DNA of 64,000 bases from Arabidopsis thaliana (lineage: Eukaryota; Streptophyta; Magnoliopsida; Brassicales; Brassicaceae). Below the pieces are notes generated by a model. It did no database searches. It was not told where the DNA came from and was given only the letters and a program-made list of their open reading frames with translations. Position numbers and translations under genes: made by a program. This document shows positions 43,592 through 55,505 of the stretch, one piece after another (position 1 is the stretch's first letter; every line of letters begins with the position of its first letter). Location: NCBI RefSeq assembly GCF_000001735.4, contig NC_003076.8, forward strand, positions 25,609,835-25,673,834, in the 5' to 3' direction.

Positions 43592-44740
43592 TATCAAAGC
43601 TGTAAAGAGATAAGCTTGATGTCTTGTTTAATGTTTACTAGATAGTCGGTGGGTAAAAAAAAAAAGAGCATATAATTTTGACTGAGGAATGAGGATGTCT
43701 TGTTTAATGAAACCACCAAGAGACAACTTCGAAGGCATAATATCATTGACTTGTCTTTTTCTTTATTGTCAAAGTCAACCACTGATATATAATTATCCTT
43801 ACTATTATCCCTTTAATCATTTTCCACCAATGATTAGATTCATTTCGAACAGTGAATTCAAACTGAATCGTTCCAACTTTGATTGACTTCACTAATTGTA
43901 TTTTATGTTTTTTGTAAAAGTCTTATTCAAATTTCACTTTACAGTTAAGAGTTATAGATTAAGATAAAGAAAGGAACCAATATTCACATTTCAAGTATAA
44001 TTAAGAACGATAACTTTATACAGGACACATAATTTTAATTAATATCGGTCTAGTTATAAAAACCAGAGACGGAGAGGACAAATTTCACCCATCACCGAGC
44101 ACGTACATGTACATTATACAATATGAGATGAGACTAATATTCATCACCCAGTTTTCTGCCGGAAATTGGCGAAAATCTCGTGATACCAAATATACTATTT
44201 TATGAAATTTAACTTCATCTTGAAAACCAATCATCCTTATTTTCATTACATCCTTTATTGAATTAAAAAAAAAAAAACTTTCATTGCCTCGAGTTGGAAA
44301 CTAATGTACATATTTAGACGTTATATATATTATTAACTCAATTGGTTAATTTTATTGACCTAAATGTTATTCTATTTTACGTTTGCGTTTTTTTTTTTTG
44401 ATATATCCATTAATTAATTGTTTCTGTTTATAGTCCAATTTTTTTTTTCATAATTAACAGCCATAAAATATTCTAAAGTAGGAGAATTTCAGTATTACAC
44501 ATATATAGCTTATTTTAAATTTTCTTAAGAGATTACAATTACATAGGATTTCTTTTTTCTTATGTGTGATTTAAACACGTATTCCCTCACACTCACATCG
44601 TCGTAATTAAACCTCTTAGTCACATTAAAAGAAAATGTTAAACTAGCTGGTTTATTATTAAAAGCTGGAGAGTCTATATAATCTCCATTTTTATTCATTA
44701 CTTTATATCATATTGTAATGGTTAATTAATCTTATATTAA

Positions 44741-46112
44741 TTAGTTAACCGCAGAACAAACCCTACGAATCTCCCCATCCAAACCCGTCTTGATCTCGAT
44801 TTGACTCATCTTGGTCATGGACCTCGCGAACTCCAGTCCGAAAATAAGAAACGGAAACCGTAGTCCTAGAAGCCTTTCCACGATGGGTCGGGTCTCGAGA
44901 TTAGTCCATAGGACCTGATCAGACTCGAGGAGACCTCGACCGTTCTTCAAGTTGTTAAGGTACGACGTATCAAATTGGTCACCACTTCCCGTGTCCAGCA
45001 CTACACGAGTCGCGGGGTCACCATTCAGAGGGCATTGAGCTTGGATCAGAGGGACAAAACTCGGGGCGATGGTTGGGTCCGGACTTCCTGTGTTGTCGTA
45101 GTTGAAGAATCTGTCCCTAAACACAATACATCCGGCCGTTCCTATCGTATGTCCAGCTGTTATATACCAAGCCCTCTATGTGAATTAGCCAGGTGTCTTC
45201 ATGACAATTTCAAAATATGTAATTTGTAACATACAGAAAGTATTTATTATCTCCTTTGAATGTTAAGCTAGCTTTGATTCTTTGTTTACGACTTTACGTT
45301 TGCAGAAATATATAAAAAAGGTAGAATTTTCACATGCAAACATAATCGAAAAAACAATGTTTTAACACAAGCGATCGAGGCCTTATAAAATCACTACGTA
45401 CCAGCAAGGACAACGAGATCTTGGGTATTAAGATTTTTTTCGGCAAACCTCAGCTTCTGCACGGCAACGGAGTCGGTAGGTCCCGGCAAAATGACATTCG
45501 AGGCTAGAGAAATTCGGCCATCGAGTCTCCCCAATGGAACTGGCCACCATGGTCCACCGGCCTATATGCATACGTATAAAACTTTCATTTAATCACGTTG
45601 TCAATAGATAGACATATATGCATGTGACGTTAAAACCCAAGACGCACGATAGACTTATGTATATAATTAAGTAAAATTAGAAAAGTAAGTTATACCAAAT
45701 GGACGAAGTCACGTGCAGCGAGTGCGAGGATATCAGCACAAGAGACTGTTCGAGGACAAGCGATCTCAAGCTGAGTCTTAGCTTCTTCAATGACATTAAA
45801 CCCTCTCAACGATAGATTTGGAATCGCCGTTCGCTCAGAGTTAGGTCCGGCTAGGAGAACGGAGGCGTCACAGCCTTGAACGAAACAATCGTGAAAGTGC
45901 ATACGCAAAATGCCTGGAGCATTGGCTGGATTAGCAAGATAGTTAGACTCAACCACGGACCGAACTATCGATTCTACATTCCAGCATGCACTACCGTAAT
46001 ACCCAGTCCGTGGCCTTGGGAGGAAATTGTTTGTATGTGTTGCATTCGTGGCTAGGACAAGGAAGAACGGTAAGAGAACGTAGCAAGGATTTAAATTAGT
46101 AAAACTTCTCAT
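44741..46112 (-). CDS. PER70: Class III peroxidase 70, secreted
   Basis: Three exons (46112-45696, 45561-45402, 45156-44741) give 330 residues, as I recall for AT5G64110. It has a signal peptide (residues about 1-24), the distal site [42 protein letters not shown], and the proximal [10 protein letters not shown], so it looks fully catalytic. Middle copy of the tandem set, most similar in layout to PER69 (both keep the [10 protein letters not shown] and [11 protein letters not shown] blocks). A TATATATATTTATA box near 46216-46230 lies about 105 bases before the ATG. Confidence 0.96.
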
Positions 46113-47933
46113 TTTGGTTTCTTCTTAGTTTTTAACCAAATGGTGCATATATGTATATATAATTTGGATTATTACTTTTGATTTGTTGCGTTTAATAGTT
46201 TGAGAATTGTGTGTGTATATATATTTATAGTGGAAAAGAGTAAAAGATTCGCAGAGTTTAATGAGTAAGCAATGCCGGGCTACTCATCAACTAATTGGAG
46301 CTACGTTGTATTTAGTCGTGATATTTAATTCTTTGTTGATTTATTTTGTTAATATTGTAATTAAGCATATGAAATATGGTCCATGTATGTGCCTAACTAC
46401 CTATAAGTAGATTTGTGATTTGTTCTCTCTCTTTTAACCTAATTAAATTTTATGCTATTTAGCTTATAGATAATTTTGGGAAACATTAGTATTATTTGAA
46501 CCACAATCAAGATCAGGTGCTGTGGTGCATTGATCAATGACTCAAATATGTGTGTATATAAACTTAATAATATCATAATCGTCCGTTCAAGATTAATGGG
46601 TTTGCCCTGAAATGAGTATGGGATTTAATTATAATCATTGCATTGCTTAGTTAATAGTCAATATGCGTTAAGTATCATACACGCAACGCATAGGGTTAAT
46701 AATATTTTGACGAGTCGGACAACCATATTAAATATTGATTTTTTTCCTTCAATTTGTGTTTGTTTGCGAATGTTTGTCAACATCACGAAAACTTATTATA
46801 TGCGGATCCTATAGATATGGATTTGAGTTTGACGGAAACAAAAAAAAAATGAAGAAGAAGAAGCAGGGATATATCATATAGTACCATTAATGTGTTGACA
46901 AAGAATATAAAAAAAGAAGTTAATAAAGTTGGATGTAGTTAACTATATATTTATATTGCAACTAGTCGATCAAGTAGGCAAAAAAATTGATGTTGTAACG
47001 GGACGACTAGAAAGTTTGAAAAATTTTAAACTAAATTATCTAGCATCAAAATTTGATACCTCTTTGCTTGAAAGAATTTCTAATTTTTGTATTTCTTAAA
47101 TATCTTTACAATTTTGTAACTAATCAAATTAAATCTATGATATAATTCCTCATAAAACCACTGGAAAAAGGAAAATATACTATAAATGGATAAGACGGAT
47201 TGTCGGCCATTTTCTCTGGTAATTACGTAAAAATCACGTATCGTTATTATCCTTCTTTTTCTAAAGTACTTCTCGTTATTTTTTCACGCGTTTTATTTGT
47301 ACGAAGGCACGAGGACTGTCTTCAACATCAATTCTTAAATCACTTATGCAATCATTAATATTAAGTTTTCAACACACAGTCATTATAACGAGAACTTACC
47401 CTAAAAGTATAGTATATATGAGGATAAAATTCTAAATATTTATGTGTTTACTGCTATTTTTTCTTGAGATTTTAAACATATTACTAATATACTTTAAAAA
47501 ATGAAGTTTAATACTCAATACTGCGTGTAATACTATGTATCAGTCAATATTAAAGTCCCCATCCTGACTAGTTTAGGGTTTACCGCTTAAAAAATAATTT
47601 AGTTTTAGTTTAGCCTTCTAAATTCCGAAACTGCTACTTTGGATATAGATGGTATACGACAATAATTAAACACGAAAGAAGTTTGAGTTAAATACCGAGA
47701 AGGTTCTATTTTTAGTCTTTTGATCGTAAATAGTACTAAATACATGGACAACCCCAACTTTATTTCAACTGTTTGTCTTCTGACACAAAAGTCATCAAAT
47801 TTTGTCACGGGGTATATTTTTAGAATTTCGGAAAAACCATGTACAGCAATCAAATCAATCCATCCTAATTATAACACACGTTTGAAAATACACAAAATAA
47901 CTATACATTACGTACAACTTTAAGATAAATATA

Positions 47934-48192
47934 CTTCTTCTGTTTCTATATAAATGTAGTTTAAGGATTTTTATTTTTTTTCAATTTAAATGTCGTTTTC
48001 AATTTTCTATGCAAATAATAAATGTATTTAATATTTTTTAACCAATTATATTTAATCATCTATTTTTTATTGGTTAAATTGGTTATAATAAATGATGTTT
48101 TTATATAAAAGAGGTAAATTAAATGAGATTTTTATAATTTCTTAATTTGTGTGTAAAAATCTTAAACTACAACTAATATAAAACAGAGGGAG
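47934..48192. mobile_element. Stowaway-type (Tc1/mariner) MITE
   Basis: A 259-bp non-coding element with imperfect terminal inverted repeats of about 40 bases. The left end reads CTTCTTCTGTTTCTATATAA then ATGTAGTTTAAGG; the reverse complement of the right end reads CTCCCTCTGTTTTATATTAG then TTGTAGTTTAAGA. It is flanked by TA on both sides (47932-47933 and 48193-48194), the usual target duplication. The interior is AT-rich with a further inverted AACCAATTATA / TGGTTATAA pair. No transposase frame. Confidence 0.85.
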
Positions 48193-48232
48193 TATGAAAA
48201 TACACAAATCAACTTATTTAGTTCGTTATCAC

Positions 48233-48281
48233 AACTCAACTTCTTTAGCAGAAAAAAAAAAAAAAAACTCAACTTCTTTAG
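48233..48281. repeat. 16-bp direct repeat flanking CAG plus poly-A
   Basis: AACTCAACTTCTTTAG occurs at 48233-48248 and 48266-48281, separated by CAG and 14 adenines. It has the form of a poly-A tail insertion with its target-site duplication, 40 bases from the MITE. Confidence 0.65.
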
Positions 48282-49327
48282 TTTTCCATAATGAAAAATG
48301 TAAATAATCAAATATCAGAAAAGAATGTTTTTAGTGGTGGTGGTGGAGATATTCGATGGTCAATGACTCAATTGGATTATGTCGTTCTATTTTTTTTTCT
48401 AAAATGATTGGAGTACGATTGAAAACGATATTAAATAAATGGAATCGTTGAAACGATAGACGTTTTACACGGATGATATCTTCAACTCAAAATGTTTCTG
48501 AGTTTTTAGCTTTGAATCAATATATTGGTAAAACGCGTGAACCACGCCAAAAAAAAAATTAAAAAAAATTGATATCCTAACATCAAAATCTACACTCGTT
48601 GATTTACCTTATGACCATTTGTTTTGGAATCTAGTTATCTAATAATAATCCGGTTTCTGATCCAACTCAAATTTTAAAACATATTGCGAACAAGACATCA
48701 ATTCAAAGACTAATATAAGCTAGTTCTTTAAAGGTGTGAAAAGAATTTTTTTCTTGGTCTAAATCAATACAGCTAATACATTCACTTAATATAGAAAAAA
48801 TCAAACTTAGTAACGCACACACCATGTATTAACTATAATAGCCTATATAGGATTGCCAAAGTTTATTGATTCATGCATTTGCATGGGAAAAAAATGACAG
48901 TGACAAGATGATGGAGATCAACTTTGCCTGATTAGTATATAATTATCATTTAAGATCTCGGTATTGTGCTTTTTTCTATTTTAGTATTTACTATTTAGCT
49001 AGTATATAAATCCATAAACTAAATATTTGTCAGAAAAAAGCAATTTGTTTTCCTGATTATAATTCACACACGTACATTTCCTGGTTTAACATAAGATTCA
49101 ACATATGTAAAAATATCTAACAATATACATACACAGATACATGCATACTTAGGCAGTTAGACCAGAGAATTTTCACAATGCATGCAACTAATAACAGGGA
49201 TTTCAAAGTTAGAGAGATAGGGACAGGTTGACTAACATGTTTTGCAAATTATTGAAGACAAGACTATTTGGCCGTCCTTGATCCTTGAGATTCTGAGAAT
49301 TTCAAAAGATTCGCCAGTTTGATCAAT

Positions 49328-49330
<3 letters not shown>

Positions 49331-49359
<29 letters not shown>

Positions 49360-49373
49360 TTTTTTTTTTTTTA
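49331..49373. repeat. (ATT)n microsatellite followed by a poly-T run
   Basis: Ten or so ATT units run into a T run of about a dozen bases. Likely length-polymorphic. Confidence 0.9.
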
Positions 49374-49716
49374 TCTTTTTTTGCGTTTGATATCGTTGTA
49401 AATAGTTAATTAGTTATGGTGCATGAATATGATTTTCGGAATTGAATAATGTGTTAACATAGGTTATAAATTTAAGAATCCAAACTAGGACCAAACTCAT
49501 TATAATATTTTTGTGAAGACATTACAGTTTTTTTTAACTAAAACCAAAAGAAATCGAATACCAACACCTTATAGATACAATTTTCATCAACCCACTTTTG
49601 GGTTTTTTCTTTGTATGTCGTTTTCTATTGGTTTATTTATTGTTCAGATTAAAACCACACTCGAAACAAGTACTTTGCGTCATGAAAGTTTATCACGACA
49701 GATTCTAATCGGTTAA

Positions 49717-51112
49717 TTAATTAACCGCAGAGCAAACCCTACGGATTTCCCCATTAGCTCCGGTAACCACACCGATATTACTCATTCTGACCATTGACCT
49801 CGCAAACTCAACGTTGAAGGTGCTTCTAGGAGCCATCAATTGTTGCACTATGGGTCTAGTGGCTGGATCGGTCCAAAGGACTTGATCGGATTGGAGAACT
49901 CCACGCCCACGGCTTAGGTTGTTGTAGTAAGAAGTGTCCCAAGTGCTTCCGCTTCCGGTGTCGAGATCCACGCGCACTGAACCGTCGCCGTTTTGGGGAC
50001 ATTGTGTTTGAAGCTGCGCCAAAAATGTTGGGTCGATGGTTGGATCTGCGGTTTGTCCGGTGGTATTGAATAGCCTGTTCCTGAATACACCACATCCTGC
50101 TGTTCCGATCGTGTGTCCTCCTGTTTAAATTGTAATTGATTTAGTATATGTTGCTATTATTCAAATACTGAAAACTGATAAAACAATAAAATTATTTTAA
50201 TATTTTTAACAGAAATTTTAGGCGGGAAAAAATGGAGAATTGTTACGAATTTAAAATATATATTTAAAAATTAGCGATTAAGAGGTTTAGGTGCCAGACG
50301 TTATCAAGTGTCCAACGAACAAAATTAGTTTTTTAATGTTAATGTTTTGGAATAATGGTGGTTTAATTATATATAGTTCTTGAATGGCTTCTTAAATTGT
50401 GTAAAGTATAGACTACTGACCGACGAGGACGACGAGATCACGAGTATTGAGTCCCAAGGCGGAGAATTTCTGTTGTTGAACGGCAACGGAGTCACGGGGA
50501 CCAGGGAGATTGTTAGCATTCGAAGCCAAAGAAACTCTACCATCTCTACGTCCCGTTGGTACTTGCCAGCCTGTTCCTTGAGTCTGCATGCACAATAACC
50601 CATGCATGTATAACGTTATATACATGTAAACTTATAAAAGTAATGATAATGCATTAATTACGTATAACGTTTATGAAATAATTAAGGCTTACGAGAATGA
50701 CTGTGTCACGAGCGGCTAATGCTAAAATATCAGCACAAGAGACAACTCCAGGACACGCGGCTTCGAGCTGCGTTTTGGCGTTGTCTATGACTTCAAATCC
50801 TTGGAGATTGAGGTTCGGACCGGCGGTTCTCTCGGTGTTAGCTCCGGATATAAGGATCGAACCGTCACAACCTTGGACAAAACAGTCGTGGAAATGCATT
50901 CTCAGTATTCCGGGTGCGATTCTGGGGTCAGAACTGAAACCAGCATTCACGGCGTTTCGGACAATAGTCTCAGCTCTAGGACACGTAGTTAAGTAAAACC
51001 CAATCCTAGTGCCGGAAACAGGACCAGGCCTTGCGGTGGCTTGGCCATGAACCGAGATGATGAGACAATTAAGGAAGGTTATTAATAAGCACAATGATCT
51101 AACCAAACCCAT
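49717..51112 (-). CDS. PER71: Class III peroxidase 71, secreted
   Basis: Three exons (51112-50693, 50583-50421, 50120-49717) give 328 residues, as I recall for AT5G64120. Signal peptide residues about 1-23 (cleavage near SVHGQA), distal [46 protein letters not shown], ending RRVCSAVN. It is the most divergent of the tandem set ([14 protein letters not shown] replaces the [10 protein letters not shown] block; the middle exon is 3 bases longer). Published work associates it with pathogen response and growth restriction. W-box cores lie upstream. Confidence 0.96.
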
Positions 51113-51194
51113 CTTGTGTTTAAATTTTAGGGTTTTAGAGAAGATGAAGTGTGTGTTTAAGTTATAGTGAGTAGAGTTAGTTCGTTATAGAGTA

Positions 51195-51353
51195 CTATTT
51201 ATAGAGGAGATTGATTAGTCAAAGAATGACGTGTGAGTCAACAAAACCGGCTTTGGTGTTTGTGGGGGATAGATGAAAAACGACACCGTTTGTGGGAGAT
51301 TCAAAAGCGCGTGGTGTTGGTCAGTGCGTTGTGAGCTGGTCGACTGGTTGACT
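51195..51353 (-). promoter_or_regulatory. PER71 promoter with TATA box, W-box cores and a TGACGT element
   Basis: A TATAAATAG box reads on the minus strand at 51203-51195, about 85 bases before the ATG. Further upstream are W-box-type TTGAC cores at 51217-51223 (reverse), 51236-51242 (reverse) and 51348-51353, and TGACGT at 51227-51232, the core of TGA/as-1 sites. This group fits WRKY- and TGA-dependent defence induction; the inference rests on motifs only. Confidence 0.55.
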
Positions 51354-52879
51354 TTAAAAGCATTTTCTTTTGGATTTGTTCGTTTTGATACTTTTTTTTT
51401 TTTTTTTCGTTTTGATAGTTACTTGGTGTGAAATTGATTGAATTATGTAACGAATGATGGAAATATCGTTTACGTATAGGAGTTTTGAATTTAGGTTCAT
51501 GCCTAATTGATGTATAGCAAATATATAATTAAAAATGAGGATTATACTATTTTGTTATTAGGAAATTTGTATATACATCCATTTTTTGGTAGGTAGATCT
51601 CAATATTAGAGGATTAAAACGAACATCAAATTCTTCTTTAATTTACAAAGTGCAAAAGTCTGCCAAGTGGATTTTAATAATGGAAATATCCAAAGGTTTA
51701 TAAATTCTCACTATAAAACTACTGGTAGTAAATGAATTAACTTGTGATTGGAATCATGAAGCAATCTGGTTCTTCCACAAACTTTAGAAATTAATTACTC
51801 TGAATTTTGGTTCAAGATTCTTCTGTAAAAAAAGAAGAAGATCAGGTTAATTATGTTTCTCCAAACTCTTACTATATTTTCACGGCGAATACAGTTTTGT
51901 AATTTACAAAATGATAATACACTCTTTTTTTTTAATAAAAAACTTCTTAATAAACTATTGCTAATGATTATAATTCAAAGTTTTTCCCTTGTGATTCACG
52001 TACAGTTCTTATATATTTGAAACTATAGAAAGCCATGAACCTTATTAGCTATATCACCAGACCACATTTTTTCAATGTGTTATTTATTGTGCAATGATCA
52101 AATGAGAGACTAATAAATAACGTAAAAGATTAATGGTTAAAGGAAAGGGCCGAGGCAGTTCATTTAAGAAGTTTCTACAAACCAAGGTCCCTAGCTTATA
52201 TGGAGACAGATGTATTTGTTCTTCTAACGACTTGTGCTAAGCGATAAATTGTACTATTCAGAAACCTATCTTGGAGACAAAACACATTATCTCCAAAGAC
52301 TAGTACTACTTCAAATATATGTAGATTACACGAAAAAAAACCTTAATTGAGATAGATGAAAATTATATATATATATTTTTTTTTGTATCAGTCTCATATA
52401 GTATCATTGTTATATTCCTCAAATTGTGACCGCTGACTTTATAAGATAAGATCTAAACGATCATCTTTCCTTGAGGATATTATGAGCTTTATTTGTCTAC
52501 GCCTCTCTAAATATTTTTTTTTGTTATTGTCAAAAGCTCGATTTATGTTTTTATTATATTAGTTCTTCAACCAATGAACTAAGATTGAGATTATGACCGT
52601 GACTGTGTCAAACAAGGATATTGTTTAGCATTTGCGTTTACATGTATTAAAAAAATAATGTAATCATATTCAAATTTTGAATGCATGCAGAACGAACTAT
52701 TTTCAAAGTATGACATGTACTTACAGCCTATGTACCACTGTATTACAAATGAAATTGTACCACATTCCTATCATATTGTTGTTTCTAATTATACAATTAT
52801 CTTTATTAATGAATATTGTTTTCATATTTTTCTTCTAAAAGGGTAATCCACAGTATAATTTTCTTGTATATACGACTAG

Positions 52880-52927
52880 ACGTCTCACATTTTTATTTTT
52901 TTTGTTTGTTAAAAAAACGTCTCACAT
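52880..52927. repeat. 11-bp direct repeat flanking a T/A tract
   Basis: ACGTCTCACAT occurs at 52880-52890 and 52917-52927, around 26 bases made of a T-rich run with GTTTGTT and then six adenines. It has the form of a small retroposed tail with duplicated target. Confidence 0.55.
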
Positions 52928-54376
52928 CCGTCCGTGATGTATGGACATTCGACAAAAGACTTAGGGCTTGTGGTTTTAAGAGATAAATAAATACATTCGA
53001 AATTGATAATGTTTTGGAAGCTGACTTTGAGCGAAGTCATAATAAGAAGAGTCGATAACAGACTGCGGAATCCGGCAATTAGTGGGATAGTTTTGGAAGT
53101 ATCTCCGGTTTAAGTTCTTCGACTTTCTTATGTCACAAAATCTTCCGGATTTTTCGCTTTTCTGATGTCAGTGGTTGAAGTTTCAGTGAATCACACGATT
53201 GTGTATCTATCAATATTTTCGATCTGATATATTTTGAGTTTTTGACCAATAACTAAAAATTTAATACCTAACTTGTTTTAGTTTATTTTATATTTGAGAA
53301 TGTATATGTGTTGTATTGGTTATCATGTTTTTATTTAATAAAATAAATTTGACTTTGATGAACACCACTACATCCAACCAGACAATTATCCACTGCATGG
53401 CCTAACCGATTTTCAGAAAAAAAATAATTTGAGTTTGTTTTTGTGCGGAAAAAGAAGTTTTAGACTTTTGTTTTTCAAACAAAATTGATGAAATAGGCGA
53501 CTAAAAGAGTTCAATTTTTTTTAAAAAAAAAACAGATTTGAAAAAGATAGTTGTCGTATGCCTCGATTAACCCTAACTAGAAAATATATTCTTTCTGTAT
53601 CAAAATGAAACAATGCTTATGGTTTTGGGATTTTTGCACAGAACTTAAAAAATCATTTAGTTATTTAGAAAAAAATATTTTAAAGACTATAACAGTATTT
53701 ATAAATTAGTTGAACGAATGATAATACAAATTAAACTAGATAATATAAATAATCATATCACATATAAAAATAATAATTTGGTAGTAAAACTATGAATCAC
53801 GTTACAATAAAATAATCTCTTCTTAACAAAAATAATAATAATAATAATAATCTAAAACACTACTTAATAGATATGAGATAAATACGAAGAGAGTGATAAT
53901 TGAACCATGATAATATATCTATAGATGGTAGTTAAATACTTAAATATAATCGGTATCTTCAGATGATCCAAAAATAACATGTTCATCATCCTTATCTCAT
54001 GTGACTTGTACACATAGTAGTAGTTAGTGAAACTCTACTACCAAATGAATATTATTAATCTAATGATACTTATGATAGTGACAAGAGTGATGTTTACCAA
54101 GTAAATAACAAGCAATAAATTAACATTAATGGTATGCTAGAGAAAATATAACGTGTACCATTGTTAATTAACTTAATTTTAACCAAGGACACTCCTCGCA
54201 ATAGGAGATTTCTTCATTTGCATGAAGAAAGAGTTTACTACCTGGCCTTCTAACTCTAATGTTATCGCATGTTTACCATCATTTGTACATTAGAAGTTAC
54301 GATAACTTTATAAGCGTAAGTAAATATTAGCCGATGAAAGATAAATCAGATATATATTATATTAACTAATATATAT

Positions 54377-54491
54377 TTTTTTTGTCAACAACTTTAAATA
54401 AAAAAATACTGTCAAATGAGCCAATCCAATAAATTATTATTTAAAGTTTTTTTGTCAACAACTTTATATATTATATTGGATTTGCTCATTT
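54377..54491. repeat. 20-bp direct repeat interleaved with an 18-bp inverted repeat
   Basis: TTTTTTTGTCAACAACTTTA occurs at 54377-54396 and 54447-54466. Arms AAATGAGCCAATCCAATA (54414-54431) and TATTGGATTTGCTCATTT (54474-54491) pair with one mismatch around a 42-base loop that contains the second direct copy. Confidence 0.7.
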
Positions 54492-54712
54492 AACAAAAGA
54501 TTAGCTAATATATATAAATTTTTAGGTGGCTTCTCATAACTTAAATTCAGGTATGACCAGAGATTCCGGACCAAAAGGGTAAACTATAATTTCTCGATCA
54601 AGTTAAGATTTTAATGAAAGCCATATCTGATGTTTCAAATGGACAGAAAATATCCGATTATAACAGACTTCTTACACAAGAGTTTTCATACATCTCTCTG
54701 TCTCTCTACGCC

Positions 54713-55505
54713 TCAGTTGCCTGAACCTCCCTCGGCCTGAGCAGCTCCTCCATCTGTAACAATAACAGATCCAACAGGATGGATCAATAAGTCTGTAACT
54801 TGCTTTGGGATGGAGATGATAAAATGAAGATATTTACCTTCACCACCCTCAGATGGAGCACATGGAGACTTCCTGTAACGTGTCTGCTGCTGCGTTGGCT
54901 GCAAAACAAGGACAAGATCTTAGAATTGGAAACAAACAGCATAAAAAAAAAACAGCTGAAACAGGGTTCAAGCTCATTTACCTGTAACTTGGGACGAAGG
55001 GCTTCCAGGGGTCCCTTTGGCTTCGCAACACCTTGCTGTTTTAGACATTAATAATAACACTATCAGAGTGGGAACCTTAGAGAGAGCTTTTATATGGTAA
55101 CTCAAAAGAGACAATATTCGTGGGTTAAAAGTTTAATAATAGTTTACCTTTCCAAGAGCCCAATCAGCTGAGTCAAAGTATGCTCGCTCATGATCCTGAT
55201 TATAAACACATCTCAGAAAAACCAAGAATGAAACCCCAAAATCTCTTATTAGACCAGTTACTTCACTTACCTTGGAAATGAGAGGTGGTTTCTTTGGCAT
55301 GAGCCCTCCATACTTCTTCTTTACAACAGCCTCCTACACAATGCAATTAAAGAAAGAGTTAGGTCACGATATTGTATTCATTACGGTATTTGATCAACAT
55401 CTAGTGTGAGAATTAAAAGGAAACCTCCTGCTGTGATGATGGCATTGACTTCTCTGCCTCGTTGGTGAGGTTTCCTTGCTCTTTCACATCCTCTGCGCTA
55501 GACAT
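54713..55505 (-). CDS. Endosulfine/ARPP19-like small phosphoprotein
   Basis: Six small exons (55505-55425, 55333-55271, 55195-55148, 55035-54982, 54898-54838, 54753-54713) give 115 residues, as I recall for AT5G64130. The core runs KKKYGGLMPKKPPLISKDHERAYFDSADWALGKQG, where FDSADW stands in the place of the endosulfine FDSGDY motif. In animals and yeast the serine of that motif is phosphorylated by Greatwall/Rim15 kinases, turning the protein into a PP2A-B55 inhibitor at mitosis or quiescence; plants lack a well-established Greatwall, so the role here is open. N- and C-termini are acidic and probably disordered. A spliced leader is inferred (donor at 56278, acceptor at 55539). Confidence 0.9.

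Larger units (their letters stand above)
42229..44740. other. Intergenic region between PER70 and PER69
   Basis: About 2.5 kb of AT-rich DNA, upstream of PER69. It holds two short direct-repeat scars around A/T tracts (42791-42834 and 43516-43591, listed separately), other poly-A/T runs and no convincing open frame. Confidence 0.45.
46113..49716. other. Intergenic region between PER71 and PER70
   Basis: About 3.6 kb of AT-rich DNA. It contains a Stowaway-like MITE (47934-48192), a tail-only direct-repeat scar (48233-48281) and an ATT microsatellite (about 49331-49360). Remaining open frames (such as 47605-47853 and 49513-49716) are short and unlike any family. Confidence 0.5.
51354..54712. 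other. Intergenic region between the endosulfine-like gene and PER71
   Basis: About 3.4 kb of AT-rich DNA with no open frame I trust. It contains poly-T runs, an (ATA)n stretch near 53827-53850, a direct-repeat scar at 52880-52927 and a repeat/hairpin unit at 54377-54491. No transposon coding sequence recognised. Confidence 0.45.
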
